Part shown: piece after piece, positions 44,373-55,070 of the stretch
How the letters are laid out: every line of letters starts with the position of its first letter
Numbering within the stretch: position 1 is the stretch's first letter
NCBI GenBank assembly: GCA_002900995.3
Contig: CM035311.1
Coordinates: 2,356,001-2,420,000, forward strand
Source: Ganoderma boninense
Taxonomy: Eukaryota > Basidiomycota > Agaricomycetes > Polyporales > Polyporaceae
Direction: 5' to 3'
Length of the DNA stretch: 64,000 nucleotides
Program-made: the position numbers and the translations under genes
The notes under the pieces: model-generated
Databases searched by the model: none
Told to the model about the DNA's origin: nothing
Seen by the model: only the letters and a program-made list of their open reading frames with translations

Positions 44373-46956
44373 ATGGACAGCGGCTTTGACGACCTTCTCG
44401 CCCCCTCACGAGATGTGATGAACAACCCGTTCCAGGACCCCTTCTCCCAAGCCAGGTCGAGCTCACCTGATCCCTGGGCCAGCTACGGCGCCGCCGTCCC
44501 TTCCTTCAACGAAGAAGCGTTGGCATTTGGGTCAACCACATCGCCTACCGCACTCACGCACAACGCGTTTGCCGACGTCGGGGGATTTCAGGACGAGCCC
44601 GAAGACTACACGACCCATGGTTTTCAGATAGACGAGCCCCCCGCGCAAGAGGAACACGAACCCCAAGAAGAGGAGACACCTGCTTCTCCCGCAGACCCTT
44701 TGGACACTGCTGCGTTCAACGCAGCAGAGGCGGCCGCGGAGGCGGAGGAAGCTGCCGCCGCTGCGGCCTCCTCGGGACTCCCGACCGGTCTGGTCACCTC
44801 CCCCTCCCAGTCGCGCGGCTTCCGCGAGAGCATATCCACAGACGCACCGGAGCCTCCTCAGCCCCCAGAACCTGAGCCTTCGCGTACACCCACACCCCCC
44901 CTTGCGGCCGAGCAGACCCCCAAGCCCTCTTCACCGTCGTTGGCCGAGCACCTCCCGGAGGTCCCAGGTCGCACGGTCGGCCACGTTTCGCGTGGGTCCA
45001 CCGCGTCCTTCTCGTCCTCCCAGATCCTGCACAAGGCAGAGCCGACGTCCATCAACCCTCTTGACCAGCACTCTGCGCTCAACCGGTCTATCGCGGGCCT
45101 CTCGATAGGCGGGGAGACCCTTGGGGATGGCAGGGCGCGAGTGGAGGGTGGCAGACGCAGACGACCTACACCGTGCCGGAGCCGTCGCGGACCCAGAACC
45201 AGAGCGCGTCGGACGACGATGACGATGACGACCGACCCATTGCTCAGACCATGGCTGCGAGGGCTGCAAGGGCTGCTTCGGTGCGTGCTCCATCGTTTAA
45301 GCAAAGTGGATTCGAAGGCTTACTCTGGCACCAAGCCCGCAACCTCTGTCTCGACCCCTGCTAGTGGCAAGAAGGAGAATGGTATCCACCCTGTCTTTGT
45401 GATCACGGTCGATGACCCGCAAAGGGTCGGCGACCCCATCCGCGCATACACCATGTACACCGTCCATACCAAGGTGCGCACTCATGATCATTCTACATGC
45501 ACCGATATTCATATAGTTGTAACAAGACCACATCTCCTATGTACAAGAAGTCCACCTTCTCCGTTTTGCGGCGGTACTCTGACTTCCTCTGGCTATACGA
45601 GACCCTCTCGATGAACAACCCTGGCGTGGTTGTACCGCCTGTGCCAGATAAGAGCCCCTTCGGCCGCTTCGATGAAGAATTCGTGCAACAACGACGAATG
45701 GGTCTTGAGAAGTGCATCCAGAAAATCGCGAGCCACCCAGTCCTCCAGAAGGATACTGACCTGAAGATGTTCCTGGAGAGCGACACCTTTGCGCTAGATG
45801 TGCGACTTTCGTTCACTTCTGAAACTGAGTTCCACTCACCTATGCCTTGTCTCCTTCATAGATTAAGCACAGAAAGGCTGAAATTGCGCAGGAGAAGGGT
45901 GGCCTCATGGCTGCCATTGGTCAGACGATCACTGGTCCTCGCTTCTATGAGACTGACGAGGTAAGCTGTCGCTCATTGACAATACCATCCTTCTTTCGCT
46001 GATCCCGCTACTATGTAGTGGTTCGATAAGCAGAAGGCATATCTAGATAGCCTAGAGACCCAGCTGCGCGGGTTGGTCAAGGCTATCGATATCGTTGCGA
46101 AACAAAGAGCAGGTCAGTGTATGTACTTCAATATCACCATCCGTGAGCCCTAATTCCTAGGTGAAGATGTTGCCACCGCGGCGGGCGAGTTCGCCCAAGC
46201 CATCACGGAGCTAGCAGGCTGTGATGTCGGCAACCAACTGGTGTCCTCGTTAAATGGTCTGGCAGATGTCGAGCGGAAGGCGCAGGAGTTGCAGAACATC
46301 CAAGCAAGCCAAGACGTCATCACCATCTTAGCTACTGGTTCGTTTCCTGCGTTTGATTTGATGTGTGGAGACTGATAGACATGCTCAATAGCGGACGAGT
46401 ACGCCCGTCTGATCAACTCTGTTCGGGTCAGTGGATCCGATGTGTCAATGCTCACCAGCCGATCACTGACGCACGTAGCCCTGCAGCTTGCCTTCAGCTC
46501 GCGTGTGCGCATATACCACGCATGGCAAAATGCCGACGCACATCTACGACGCACGAAGCAGTCTCATGAGTCGAACCGAGCGCAAGGCCGTCTTGGCCCA
46601 GACCAGCTCAGCCGCTCACTCAACATCGTTGGAGAAGCAGAGCGACGTGCGCTAGAGGCAAAGCAGGAGTTTGACCACGTCTCGCGCCTCGTGAAGACCG
46701 AGGTCGCACGCTTCGAGCAGGAGCGTATCGAGGACTTCAAGAACGCCCTTGAAGCATTCCTCGAGGGAATGATCAGGCGACAAAAGCAGGTACGTCCCGT
46801 ACCTCCTGGGCACAAGCTCTTGTCCTTGGACTGATGTATCATTTTTCGCAGCTTATTGGGTCGTGGGAGAGCTTCCAACAGTCCCTCCTCAAGCAGGTTG
46901 CGCCACAGAGCTTACAGCGTCCCCTCGATTCCCCCACCGCTATGTCAGGCTCATGA
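44373..46956 (+). CDS. VPS5: Retromer-associated sorting nexin VPS5 (SNX1/2 type)
   Basis: VPS5 pairs with VPS17 and the retromer trimer to recycle receptors from endosomes to the Golgi. The N-terminal 270 residues are acidic, Ser/Pro-rich and disordered, starting MDSGFDDLLAPSRDVMNNPF. The PX domain spans PVFVITVDDPQRVGDPIRAY, TFSVLRRYSDFLWLYETL and NNPGVVVPPVPDKSPFGRF. The BAR domain starts near GPRFYETDEWFDKQKAYLDSL and continues through TELAGCDVGNQLVSSL, SSRVRIYHAWQNADAHL and EVARFEQERIEDFKNALEAF, ending QVAPQSLQRP before the final Ser-rich residues. Between about 45,120 and 45,320 the sensible acidic reading (SDDDDDDDRPIAQTMAAR) lies in a different frame from both flanks. A single missing G in GGGG near 45,120 would explain the entry; the exit is unresolved. 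Confidence 0.86.
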
Positions 46957-47133
46957 CGGACCAGTTGTCTATCTCCCACCCTCTGTTTGTAGCATAGCAC
47001 GGATACTCGTTTATTATTATGCTGGGCAGAATGTACATGTGTGAATCCTAGAGCCCAAAGGCCATCCTTAATATTAAAAGCCAGCCTAAATCATGTCGGA
47101 TTGACCGTCCAAGAGGCCCCACTGGCTTGCGAA

Positions 47134-49315
47134 TCACTCCCAGAACCGCGGAGTCTTCGCGTCGCCCTGCTGTGCACCTGCGATCTCGAGGAAGTCCGAC
47201 GGGCGGTCGCGCTTGAGCGGCCTCCGTCTGTTGTTCAGCGGCAGCCGCTGGTACGCCGAGTCCTGCCCCGCAGGCTGCTGGTTCGGGAACGGGTTCGTCC
47301 ACTGCCTGAACTCGCCCTGCATGCCCATCCCGGCCCCGCCCATGCCCCCACCCATCCCTCCGCCCATGCCCGTGCCCATGCCCGCGCCGCCCATCGCAGC
47401 AGACGGCATGTTGAACGACTGGGCGGCGGCCATCGCGGCGGCGACGGCCTGCGCCTGCTGGAGCTCCATCTGGAGCTGCTGGTGCTTGAGTTGGGCCTGG
47501 TGCCGTGCCTGCTGGGGAATGGACATGTTGTTGACCATGGCCTGGACCTGCTGAATCTGTGCCTGGAGCTGGCTGATGATCTGCGCGACGTCGATGCCGT
47601 CGCCGAAGAAGTTCTCCTCGCCCTCGCCGCCTGCCGCGCCTTCGCCTGCCTTTTGGCCATCCTACGAGTAGAAGGATAGTCAGCCGTTAGTTCCCGCAGG
47701 AGTGAGAAAAAAAAGGAAGGAAGGGGCTGCGAAACGGTGAAGGAGGAAATAGGATACATGCCTTATCCCCACTTGAACTCGCACCCTCCGCCTCCGCTGC
47801 GAGCTTCTCGCGCTCCTGGCGCTCCGCCTTCTCCGCCTCCTGCCTGCTCCGTTCGATCTCACTGTCGACGTAGTCGTGCACGCGCGCACGCGTCGGCTTA
47901 TCCACAATGAGCTTATCTAGGCTCGGAATCTTGCGCGCACAATTCGGGCAGAGGAAGTCACGCTCTAGCAGGTGTGTCTGCACGCACTCCTCGCAGTACA
48001 GCGTCCCGCAGCATGGCGTCTTGACCGCATCCCGGAAGAGCTTGCCGTCGATTGGGCACTGGAGGGAGGAGTCGGTCGGCGGGCGCTCGCGGATGTCGGC
48101 CTCGGTGAGACCCTTGTGTCGCGATACTTGCTTTTGCCATGAAGCGCTTGAGGTGCAAAGTTAGCGGGAATGAAGGGCAGTGGACCGTGGTGGCGACGTA
48201 CGAGTCGGGTTGTGCGACGACGTAGCCTCCCTCAGGCGTGACCATGACGCCTGCGCCGAGGGGGCCGGTGGTGGGGTTTTCGACGGCTTTGAGGAAACTT
48301 CGCGGGATACCAGTGGTACGCTTGATTCGTGGCCGGTTGTCAAACTCGCGGTCATTGTTGGTCGGGCAATCCTGAATCCAGTGGCCTGAGGTACACGCGA
48401 TAAGAATGCATTCTCCGGGCATGATTCACAGACGTACCTTTCTGCCCACACCGATAGCAGACGTAGCTCGGAGGCAATGGGCGGTCGGAGTGGTGATGTG
48501 CGGGCTGGTATGGCTTTCCTCCGCGAGGCGCCCCGCCGCGAGGCTGGCTGTAAACCTTCACAGCACTATTCGAGTGGTAGGGGACAGGCACGTCGACATA
48601 AAACGAAGTTCATTAGAACTCAAAGTACTACGCAAACAAGGAAGTGCGCATAGGCGCAACACCAACTGTGACATCTTTTCCTGGGTCTCCTCCCAGTTGG
48701 CTGTTTGAGCCTGGAACATGGCCGCCATTGCCTCAGCCTCGTCCTCTTGAGTTACAACTGACTTCACAACGGGCGCCTGCCGAGATTCAAGGATCAACTC
48801 GAACTGCATTACTCGAAGAACACAGCGACATACAAGTGGTGGGGCTTTTTCCATTAGCTTAGGTTCCTCCTTGAGTAGTTCTCTAGCGTCAAAGCGCTTT
48901 GAGATGTTTCCACCACCTGATCGCCAGCCGCCGCCGCCGCCTCCAGACTTGCCTGCTCCGTCAGATGAGCCTTGTGAGGGAGCGGCGGCGCCGAGATATC
49001 TGGCAGCACCCCTGCCTGGGCGGGCAGGGACTCGCTTGACAATGACGGAGGACGAACGGGGGATGACGGAGGAGTCGTCCTTGTATTCTGCGCATATATC
49101 CAAGATGAGGGACGACGGAACAGGACCTTGCATTGGTTTGACAGACCTTCGCCGGAGCTGTCTAGGACGACCAGGTCGAAGTCATTGGCCTTACTGAGGT
49201 TGTTGGCGATGATGATCTCTTTCTTGAGGTCGAATACGGAGATGCCGGTGCCGTCGAAGGTTACGCGAGACTCATCCCTCTGGGATCTGAACTTGTAGAA
49301 GACGGACGAAGCCAT
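47134..49315 (-). CDS. MPE1: Cleavage/polyadenylation factor subunit MPE1 (RBBP6-like)
   Basis: MPE1 is an essential subunit of the pre-mRNA 3'-end processing factor and has RING ubiquitin-ligase features. The N-terminal DWNN (ubiquitin-like) domain reads SSVFYKFRSQRDESRVTFDG, ISVFDLKKEIIIANNL, SSVIPRSSSVIVKRVP. A Gly-rich linker and the segment ANWEETQEKMS follow. A CCHC zinc knuckle (CYRCGQKGHWIQDC) is formed across an intron. Then come the conserved PRSFLKAV, GGYVVAQPDSFMAK and a C4C4-type RING/U-box (CPIDG, TPCCGTLYCEECV, FLCPNC). The C-terminus is a coiled coil plus a Met/Gly-rich repeat (GGGMGGGMGGAGMGMQ) and ends KTPRFWE. Domain order and length match fungal MPE1 with an extended tail. 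It starts divergently from ERG4. Confidence 0.9.
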
Positions 49316-49708
49316 GGAGAGAAAAAGAATGGATTGTCCGCCTCTGCTCTACAGATACACAGTGGTCGGGGTGGACCGCGTCGAGATGAGATGCAGAAGG
49401 GAGGGATGGTCGGTGAGGAGGTGGTGGGACGTGGAGTGCAAGTTGGTGTGCTCGCTGCCGTGGACTCGCCGCTCTCCAGGCCCGGCGTTCGTGAGTCGGA
49501 GAAAGCCGAGTCGGAGTTTGAGGAGAGAAACCTTCGTGGCACGACCACGTGACTGGTGCTGACGTAATAAACGCGTGGATAGGTCGCCGGAGTGACAAGC
49601 GCCTGTGCGAAGCGAGCTCGGTCCGAGGGATGGTGCCATGTCAGTATTTATTCCGGTGCGACTTGCTCCCGTCCGTGCTCGCAGTCATCGACCCCACACT
49701 CAAAAACC
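49316..49708. promoter_or_regulatory. Bidirectional MPE1/ERG4 promoter with E-box
   Basis: The 393 bases between starts contain a perfect CACGTG E-box at 49546-49551, a CRE-like TGACGTAA at 49560-49567 and ACGCGT at 49571-49576, all about 130-165 bases upstream of ERG4. E-boxes can be read by bHLH factors, including SREBP-type regulators of fungal sterol genes. Confidence 0.5.
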
Positions 49709-51438
49709 ATGGCCGGAGACGAGAGCGGCCTGCGCCAGCGCCCTGTTAGCGGCAACCCCAACCTCACCGTCGCAAAGGTCTACACCCCCACCGTCGAGGG
49801 CCAGAAGCGCGATGAGATCCTCGACAAGCACACCGAGTCCGTCGTCCCCTTACTCGTTCCCGTTGGCGGTCCTTGACCTGCATTGCCCTCTTCAGATTTG
49901 AGTTCGGTGGTCCATGGGGTGTCTTTGCCATAATGACCGGCTTCCCTCTCTTGATGTACTACCTCTGGATCTGCCTGGTCTTCTATGACGGCTCCCTCGT
50001 CCACCCCACCTCCGTCGATGACATCCAACCATTCCTCGGGCGTATGTGGGATCACATTCGTGTCGTGCGTGATATAACCTCTCTGTCATCATTCCCATTC
50101 ATATCCATTCTCCTCCCTTTCAGGACGCTAGCCCCAACGCTTATGCATGGAGGGTCTACATCGGTCTCATGGCATACCAACTCGCCCTTGCTTGGGTTGT
50201 CCCCGGTTTCATGCAAGAAGGCCTTCCCGTCCCTTCTCTCGGCTACAAGACCCTCATGTACAAGTGCAACGCCATCGGCTGCATCTACATTACCATGATC
50301 ACCGCCGCCGGCCTCCACTACTACAACATCTTCCGCATGACAGAGATCATCGACAACTTCGGCCACCTCATGACTGTCGCAATGATTGTCGGCTTCGGTG
50401 TGTCCTTCTTCATGTACTTCATCACCGTCGCCACCGGAAACCAGATCCGCATGTCCGGAAGCTTTATCTACGACGTCTTCATGGGTGCATGCTTGAACCC
50501 CCGCATTGGTCCCGTCGACCTCAAGATGTGGCTCGAGGTCCGCATCCCGTGGGTCATCGTGTTTTTCATGTCCGTCTCGGGTGCTTGCAAGCAGTACGAG
50601 CAGTATGGCTATGTGACTCCTGTACGTCATATCTTTTCTCTCTCCTTGCTTCGATTTACTAACTATGTCGTAGAATATGGCGTTCATGTGCCTTGCCACC
50701 TGGCTTTATCTCAATGCATGCGGCAAAGGCGAAGAATGTATCCCCCAAACTTGGGACATGTTTCACGAGAAATGGGGTTTCCTCGTCATTTTCTGGAACT
50801 TCGCTGGCGTACCATTCGTACGTGTTATCATGTTCTAGCCCTCTCGTCCTCCGTTCTTACGTCAAAATTTAGTCGTACATCTACTCCGTCGTCTACATGG
50901 CTACCCATGACCCCTCGAAGTACGAGTTCTCGACCCCTACGTACATCTTGCTCTACGGCACGCTCCTCACCGCGTACTACATCTGGGACACCTCCATGTC
51001 ACAGAAGAGTCGCTTCAAGATGCAGACCCAGGGAATTTTCTCCTACCGCAAGACCTTCCCCCAGCTGCCCTGGGGTACTCTCAAGAACCCCACGTTCATC
51101 CAGACGGCTCACGGCAACCGCCTCCTTACCGACGGCTGGTGGCGCTATTCCCGCAAGCCCGTACGTACCTGACTTTGAATCCCGGATCCCACTCCTTGTT
51201 CAGATTTGTGCTGACTACAACCACGCAGAACTACGTCGCGGACTGGACAATGAGTCTCACGTGGGGCCTCTGCCAGGGGACGTGCTCCGCGATCCCCTAC
51301 TTCTACTCGGTCTTCTTTATTGTCGTCCTCATACACCGATGCGGCCGCGACTTCGAGCGCTGTGCCATCAAGTACGGCAAGGACTGGGACAAGTACTGCT
51401 CGATCGTCAAGTACAAGTTCGTGCCTGGTATCTACTAG
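49709..51438 (+). CDS. ERG4: C-24(28) sterol reductase ERG4
   Basis: ERG4 catalyses the last step of ergosterol synthesis, NADPH-dependent reduction of the C-24(28) double bond in the ER membrane. The soluble N-terminus ([15 protein letters not shown]) is spliced at about 49,820 to [19 protein letters not shown]. About eight hydrophobic helices follow, including [32 protein letters not shown] and [19 protein letters not shown]. The family signatures [19 protein letters not shown] and [22 protein letters not shown] (over an intron) are present, the latter corresponding to the ERG4/ERG24 reductase motif LLxxGWWxxxRxxNY. The C-terminus [19 protein letters not shown] ... YKFVPGIY is typical. Six to seven exons with GT-AG introns are needed. 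Length agrees with fungal ERG4 proteins. Confidence 0.93.
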
Positions 51439-51833
51439 ACCGGACTTGCCTCCTCTGCTGCCTCACCTTCTTGCCTGCACGCATATTCGCTTCATGTCGT
51501 GACTTTGGGCATTAGCCCGCGACCTGAACGATGACACTGCTACACGACACTACGGTATATACCAACACCCGTACTCATAGAACCCTCTTGTATACCTGGC
51601 CTCTACTGTGGTAGACGAAAACATGCCTTTACGGGAGGCATCAACAATGATGCGGGCCCTGTGCTCTCATTTCCTTCCAAGATGTGCTAGCGCCGCGAGT
51701 GTCAAACGACTTCCCATGAGAGGCCCAGATCAAGTTGCAAGGTACACAGCTCATCGCTTGTCAAACAGAGTCTACAATGTCAAGAGCAACATCGCTTTCA
51801 TATCGTACATTCATGGGTCCACATATAAGCCAC
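51439..51833. other. Convergent 3' region of ERG4 and the gag-like gene
   Basis: No gene is recognised; it contains the two 3' ends. Confidence 0.5.
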
Positions 51834-52388
51834 TCAGAAAGGGTTCGTGCGGTATTCGCGAAGGAGGTCGCGATAGTACCCTATCGGAGGAGGGAGAACC
51901 GGCATGCGCATACGCATCTCGTCCCTCAGAAGAGCCTGGGTCCTGGCGAGCAAAAGCACCGCCACCCACAACAGGCACAAAAGCACCCACTCGAGCCACG
52001 TCGGCGCGCGCACCGACTCCGTCAACCACGAGCACGTCCGCTTCGGCCTGTGGATCTCGCGGAGCCGCGTCCACACGTAGCTCGCGTAGATGGCTTCGCT
52101 CGCGGGCACGCCGTACGTCGGGAAGTCCTTGATGTTGAGCGTGATGATCGCCTTGCAGAGCTCCTCGCGCCCCCGCCAGAGCTTGCGCTCTTCGAAATCT
52201 ACAGGCATGCCGGCTCCGACGTCGAAGAGATGGTCCTCGACGCCTTTGAGGCGGCACATGGTCTCGACGGCGTGCTTGTATGCGTGCCAGTTGGCTGGAT
52301 CACCGGCTGCGCCGAGGCGGAGGTGCTCGGGGAAGAAGACGTTCGGGATGCTCTGGTCGCGGGGTTCGAGGTTGCGGTTGGCGGGCAT
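51834..52388 (-). CDS. Intronless gag-like (Copia UBN2-type) protein with C-terminal membrane helix
   Basis: A single exon of 184 residues runs from ATG 52388. The N-terminal 130 residues resemble the gag helical domain of Copia retrotransposons: LRLGAAGDPANWHAYKHAVE and MCRLKGVEDHLFD, then W-(R)-GREELCKAIITLNIKDF and EAIYASYVWTRLREIH, which parallels the usual pattern of a Trp, a run of small/charged residues with 'I..NI' and a final W..L...Y/H. The zinc knuckle, protease, integrase and reverse transcriptase are absent, and no LTRs are seen. Instead the C-terminus is one hydrophobic helix (WLEWVLLCLLWVAVLLLA) and a basic tail. The frame is intact, so it is either a domesticated gag or a recent remnant. 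Resemblance was judged by eye. Confidence 0.55.
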   Translation of the reverse strand: MPANRNLEPRDQSIPNVFFPEHLRLGAAGDPANWHAYKHAVETMCRLKGVEDHLFDVGAGMPVDFEERKLWRGREELCKAIITLNIKDFPTYGVPASEAIYASYVWTRLREIHRPKRTCSWLTESVRAPTWLEWVLLCLLWVAVLLLARTQALLRDEMRMRMPVLPPPIGYYRDLLREYRTNPF

Positions 52389-52866
52389 GGCTGCAAGCGC
52401 GAACTGGGACGGTGGGACCTGCGGAGGGGTTCGGGGGTGAGCTGACGATGTTGTGAGGTTGCTAACCTGACAGGCAAGGGGTGAATGAGTGGCGACGTAC
52501 AGTTGTCAATGAGGCTCCGAATTGTGGCCTTATGGCAGGGGAGAGTGGCTCAGGGTTTATGGAAGTGGAAGTCTTCCGCGTGCAAGGTAGGTTGCGTAGA
52601 CCCGCGCTACCCACAGTGATGGTATGACGGATGGGGAGTCTTGTGGAGAGCGGAAAGATCACTTGTTGGGTAGCCAGGCTCGACATGTGCACGTACTTAT
52701 ACCCTGACATGACCGCCACTGGCCGACTTGGATGGCCGGGAGTATCATTCTCCGGGCAAAAGCCAATGTCTGTGATTGTTAGGAGCTGCAGAGGAGTTCA
52801 AAGAGAGACAAATGTACGCGTCTAAGACAAAAGAAGAAGACGTGCACGCCGAATGTTACGTTCAGT
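52389..52866. other. Upstream region of the gag-like gene
   Basis: No gene is recognised. It leads into the inverted repeat at 52867. Confidence 0.45.
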
Positions 52867-52919
52867 GTCGATATTCGATATTGATCGATGATCCTTCACG
52901 GTGAAGGATTAATATCGAC
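52867..52919. repeat. Interrupted inverted repeat with perfect central palindrome
   Basis: The centre ATCCTTCAC/GGTGAAGGAT is a near-perfect 18-20 base palindrome. It is flanked by outer arms GTCGATATT (52867-52875) and AATATCGAC (52911-52919), which are exact reverse complements. The structure can fold as a long hairpin or act as a dyad binding site. It lies in the 1.1 kb intergenic region between the gag-like gene and the sirtuin, so a footprint of a small transposon is also possible. Confidence 0.7.
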
Positions 52920-53535
52920 GCGACGCCAACACAACATGGCCTCTTTATTGTCAATTGCAAGCGAACATTGTGTAGTTCGAAGAAACAACGGGGGAGTGAG
53001 TTACTGGAGAACACAAAACAACAAACGGACTTAGTACAGTTGAGAATTTAAAATTGAGACACTTACGCGGCCTGCATATGCAGTCGCAGCGACCGCGAAT
53101 AGCCACGAATGCTCTGACATGGACATGGCAAAGGGCGCCGCAGATTCATATATGCATATGCAAGGAGCGGTGGCGATGCGACCATCCAAACGACGTTGCT
53201 TTGGTTGGCTTGTAGTGCGCATTTTTGGTAGTTGACGATCTTCGAGACCATGCCCAACCCCGACAGAGGAGGAATGAGACTCTTCGCGCCAAGTTCGCTG
53301 AGACCACGGTGAGAGTGTGGTTACGCCGTCCTGAGGGTGCAGTGGAGGCTCGAGGAAAAGAATCTGGCTCAACTACTTAAGTACTAGAACAGTTCTAGTA
53401 CGTGAACCACACGGGCGTTGCCGGGCACTACCACCCCAGAGCGCTCGAGGCTCGAGCCTTCCTTGCACTACTTACTGTATTAGATTTCACTGACATCAGA
53501 GGTATTAGCTGGAATTTACCTCGGACAAAGTGATT
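52920..53535. other. Upstream region of the sirtuin gene
   Basis: No gene is recognised. A short GTACTAGAACxGTTCTAGTAC-like dyad lies near 53,380-53,402, immediately upstream of sirtuin. Confidence 0.45.
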
Positions 53536-54604
53536 ATGGCACCGTCAAGCGATGCTGACCGGTTTCGAGACGTCTTGCGGGAGAGCAAGAACGTGGTAGC
53601 TGTGGTTGGAGCTGGTTTGTCCGTAGCATCAGGTCAGCCAACTCAACCAAATCGTTTTCGACCCCTGTGCAAACAAACAAACTGACTGTGAATTATCCCA
53701 GGAATTCCGACGTGGCGTGGAAGCGGCGGCGGGTGGAAGCACGAGGACCCCGCATCTCTCTCCTCGCCTGACGCCTTCGCCTCCAATCCCGGGCTCGTAT
53801 GGCAACACTACCATGAATTGCTTGAACGGTATGTGCATATAATTCATCCAGAAATATACGTCTCTTATATACGAATTGTTGACGATCTGCAGTGTCTTGA
53901 AGGCAGAGCCGAACGCTGCACATTTTGCACTGGCTCTGCTCTGTGTCCCCTCCTACCTTGCGACTGTCGCGCAATCCGCCAGGTTCACGCTGGTGACCCA
54001 GAATATAGACGGGCTCGATAAGCGAGCGTTAGAAACCACTCTTACAAGCATGCGAAAGCAGCCTGGAGCTAGCTCAATCGACCTGTCGGAGTGCTCCAAA
54101 ATCTACGAGATGCACGGGCGGGTTCTGGACACGTTGTGTACATCGTGCGGCCATCTCGAGCACACCCCTTCTCTCCCAACAGCCACTACGAAGCGTTCAA
54201 ATGTTTCACTTGCTGGGGATCAGGACAAAGTGGAACATGATGATTTGCCTCATTGTGGCCGTTGCGGCGGCCTTCTGCGTCCCGGGGTTGTCTGGTTCGA
54301 GGAACTCCCTCGCCACTCGCGGGAGATCTGGGAGGTCATCGATGGCGCAGACCTGTGTCTCCTCATCGGCACATCTTCGAAGGCACGTTGTCTTGGAAAT
54401 TCACAAAGCTTCCTGGTTGCTAACTTGGATGAGCAGGTGCAACCGGCGGCTGGCTTCGCTCACGAGGTCGCCGACCATGGAGGCAAAGTGGCGGTTTTCA
54501 ATATACAAACCGAGGAGGTCGACGACGATCGTGACTTTCTATTCCTCGGACCATGCGAGAGCACACTTCTGAACGTTTTATTCGATATCGGGTCACGATC
54601 GTGA
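53536..54604 (+). CDS. NAD-dependent protein deacylase (sirtuin, SIRT5-like)
   Basis: Sirtuins remove acyl groups from lysine using NAD. Exons are 53536-53632, 53702 to about 53829, then from about 53893 to 54604 with a probable intron near 54,381-54,434. NAD-binding motif [15 protein letters not shown] is formed across intron 1. [11 protein letters not shown] and the catalytic histidine in YEMHGRVLD follow. A four-cysteine zinc site is CTSCGH with [23 protein letters not shown] and the late FNIQ motif (for NAD ribose) complete the fold. The Trp-Arg after the NAD loop and compact size fit the SIRT5/bacterial CobB branch. The putative intron uses GC rather than GT as donor; it is a multiple of three and open, but removing it restores [13 protein letters not shown], the usual family wording. 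No obvious mitochondrial presequence precedes the NAD motif. Confidence 0.88.
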
Positions 54605-55070
54605 CCAACTGGATACCAAGTTCGCTTCAGAGCCTCATTATTCCGATAGATGTCCACGGGGAATTGGGTAGTACAGGCTTGGCCTACTCCTTATTTGTCC
54701 AAATACTACAAATACTATAGAATATAAGCAAAACGATCAGAAAGGGAGACACGAGTCACCCTTAATGAGTTGGTGGAAGGTCCGGTATTGGGTGTGAGTT
54801 ATTCTCTACCCACTGGTGCTCAATCGAGATGTTCTGGACTGGAGCCTGCATGGAACCAGATGTCAATAGCATTATCCGTGTTTCAAAAGAAAAACACTGA
54901 CTGGCCATGATTGCTTGTCACGTCGCTCACCTCGCAATCATCCGTGAGCAGACCCTCTTCACGGTCCTTTGGACTAATAGACCAGGTCCGTAATGCCTGC
55001 GTTCAACCACTTCCATTGAGCGCCAGCACGATGGCGGGTCGGCGGATCGTGATGAGGCATGCATGAATGC
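54605..55070. other. Convergent 3' region
   Basis: Between the sirtuin stop and the F-box gene stop. No gene is recognised. Confidence 0.5.
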
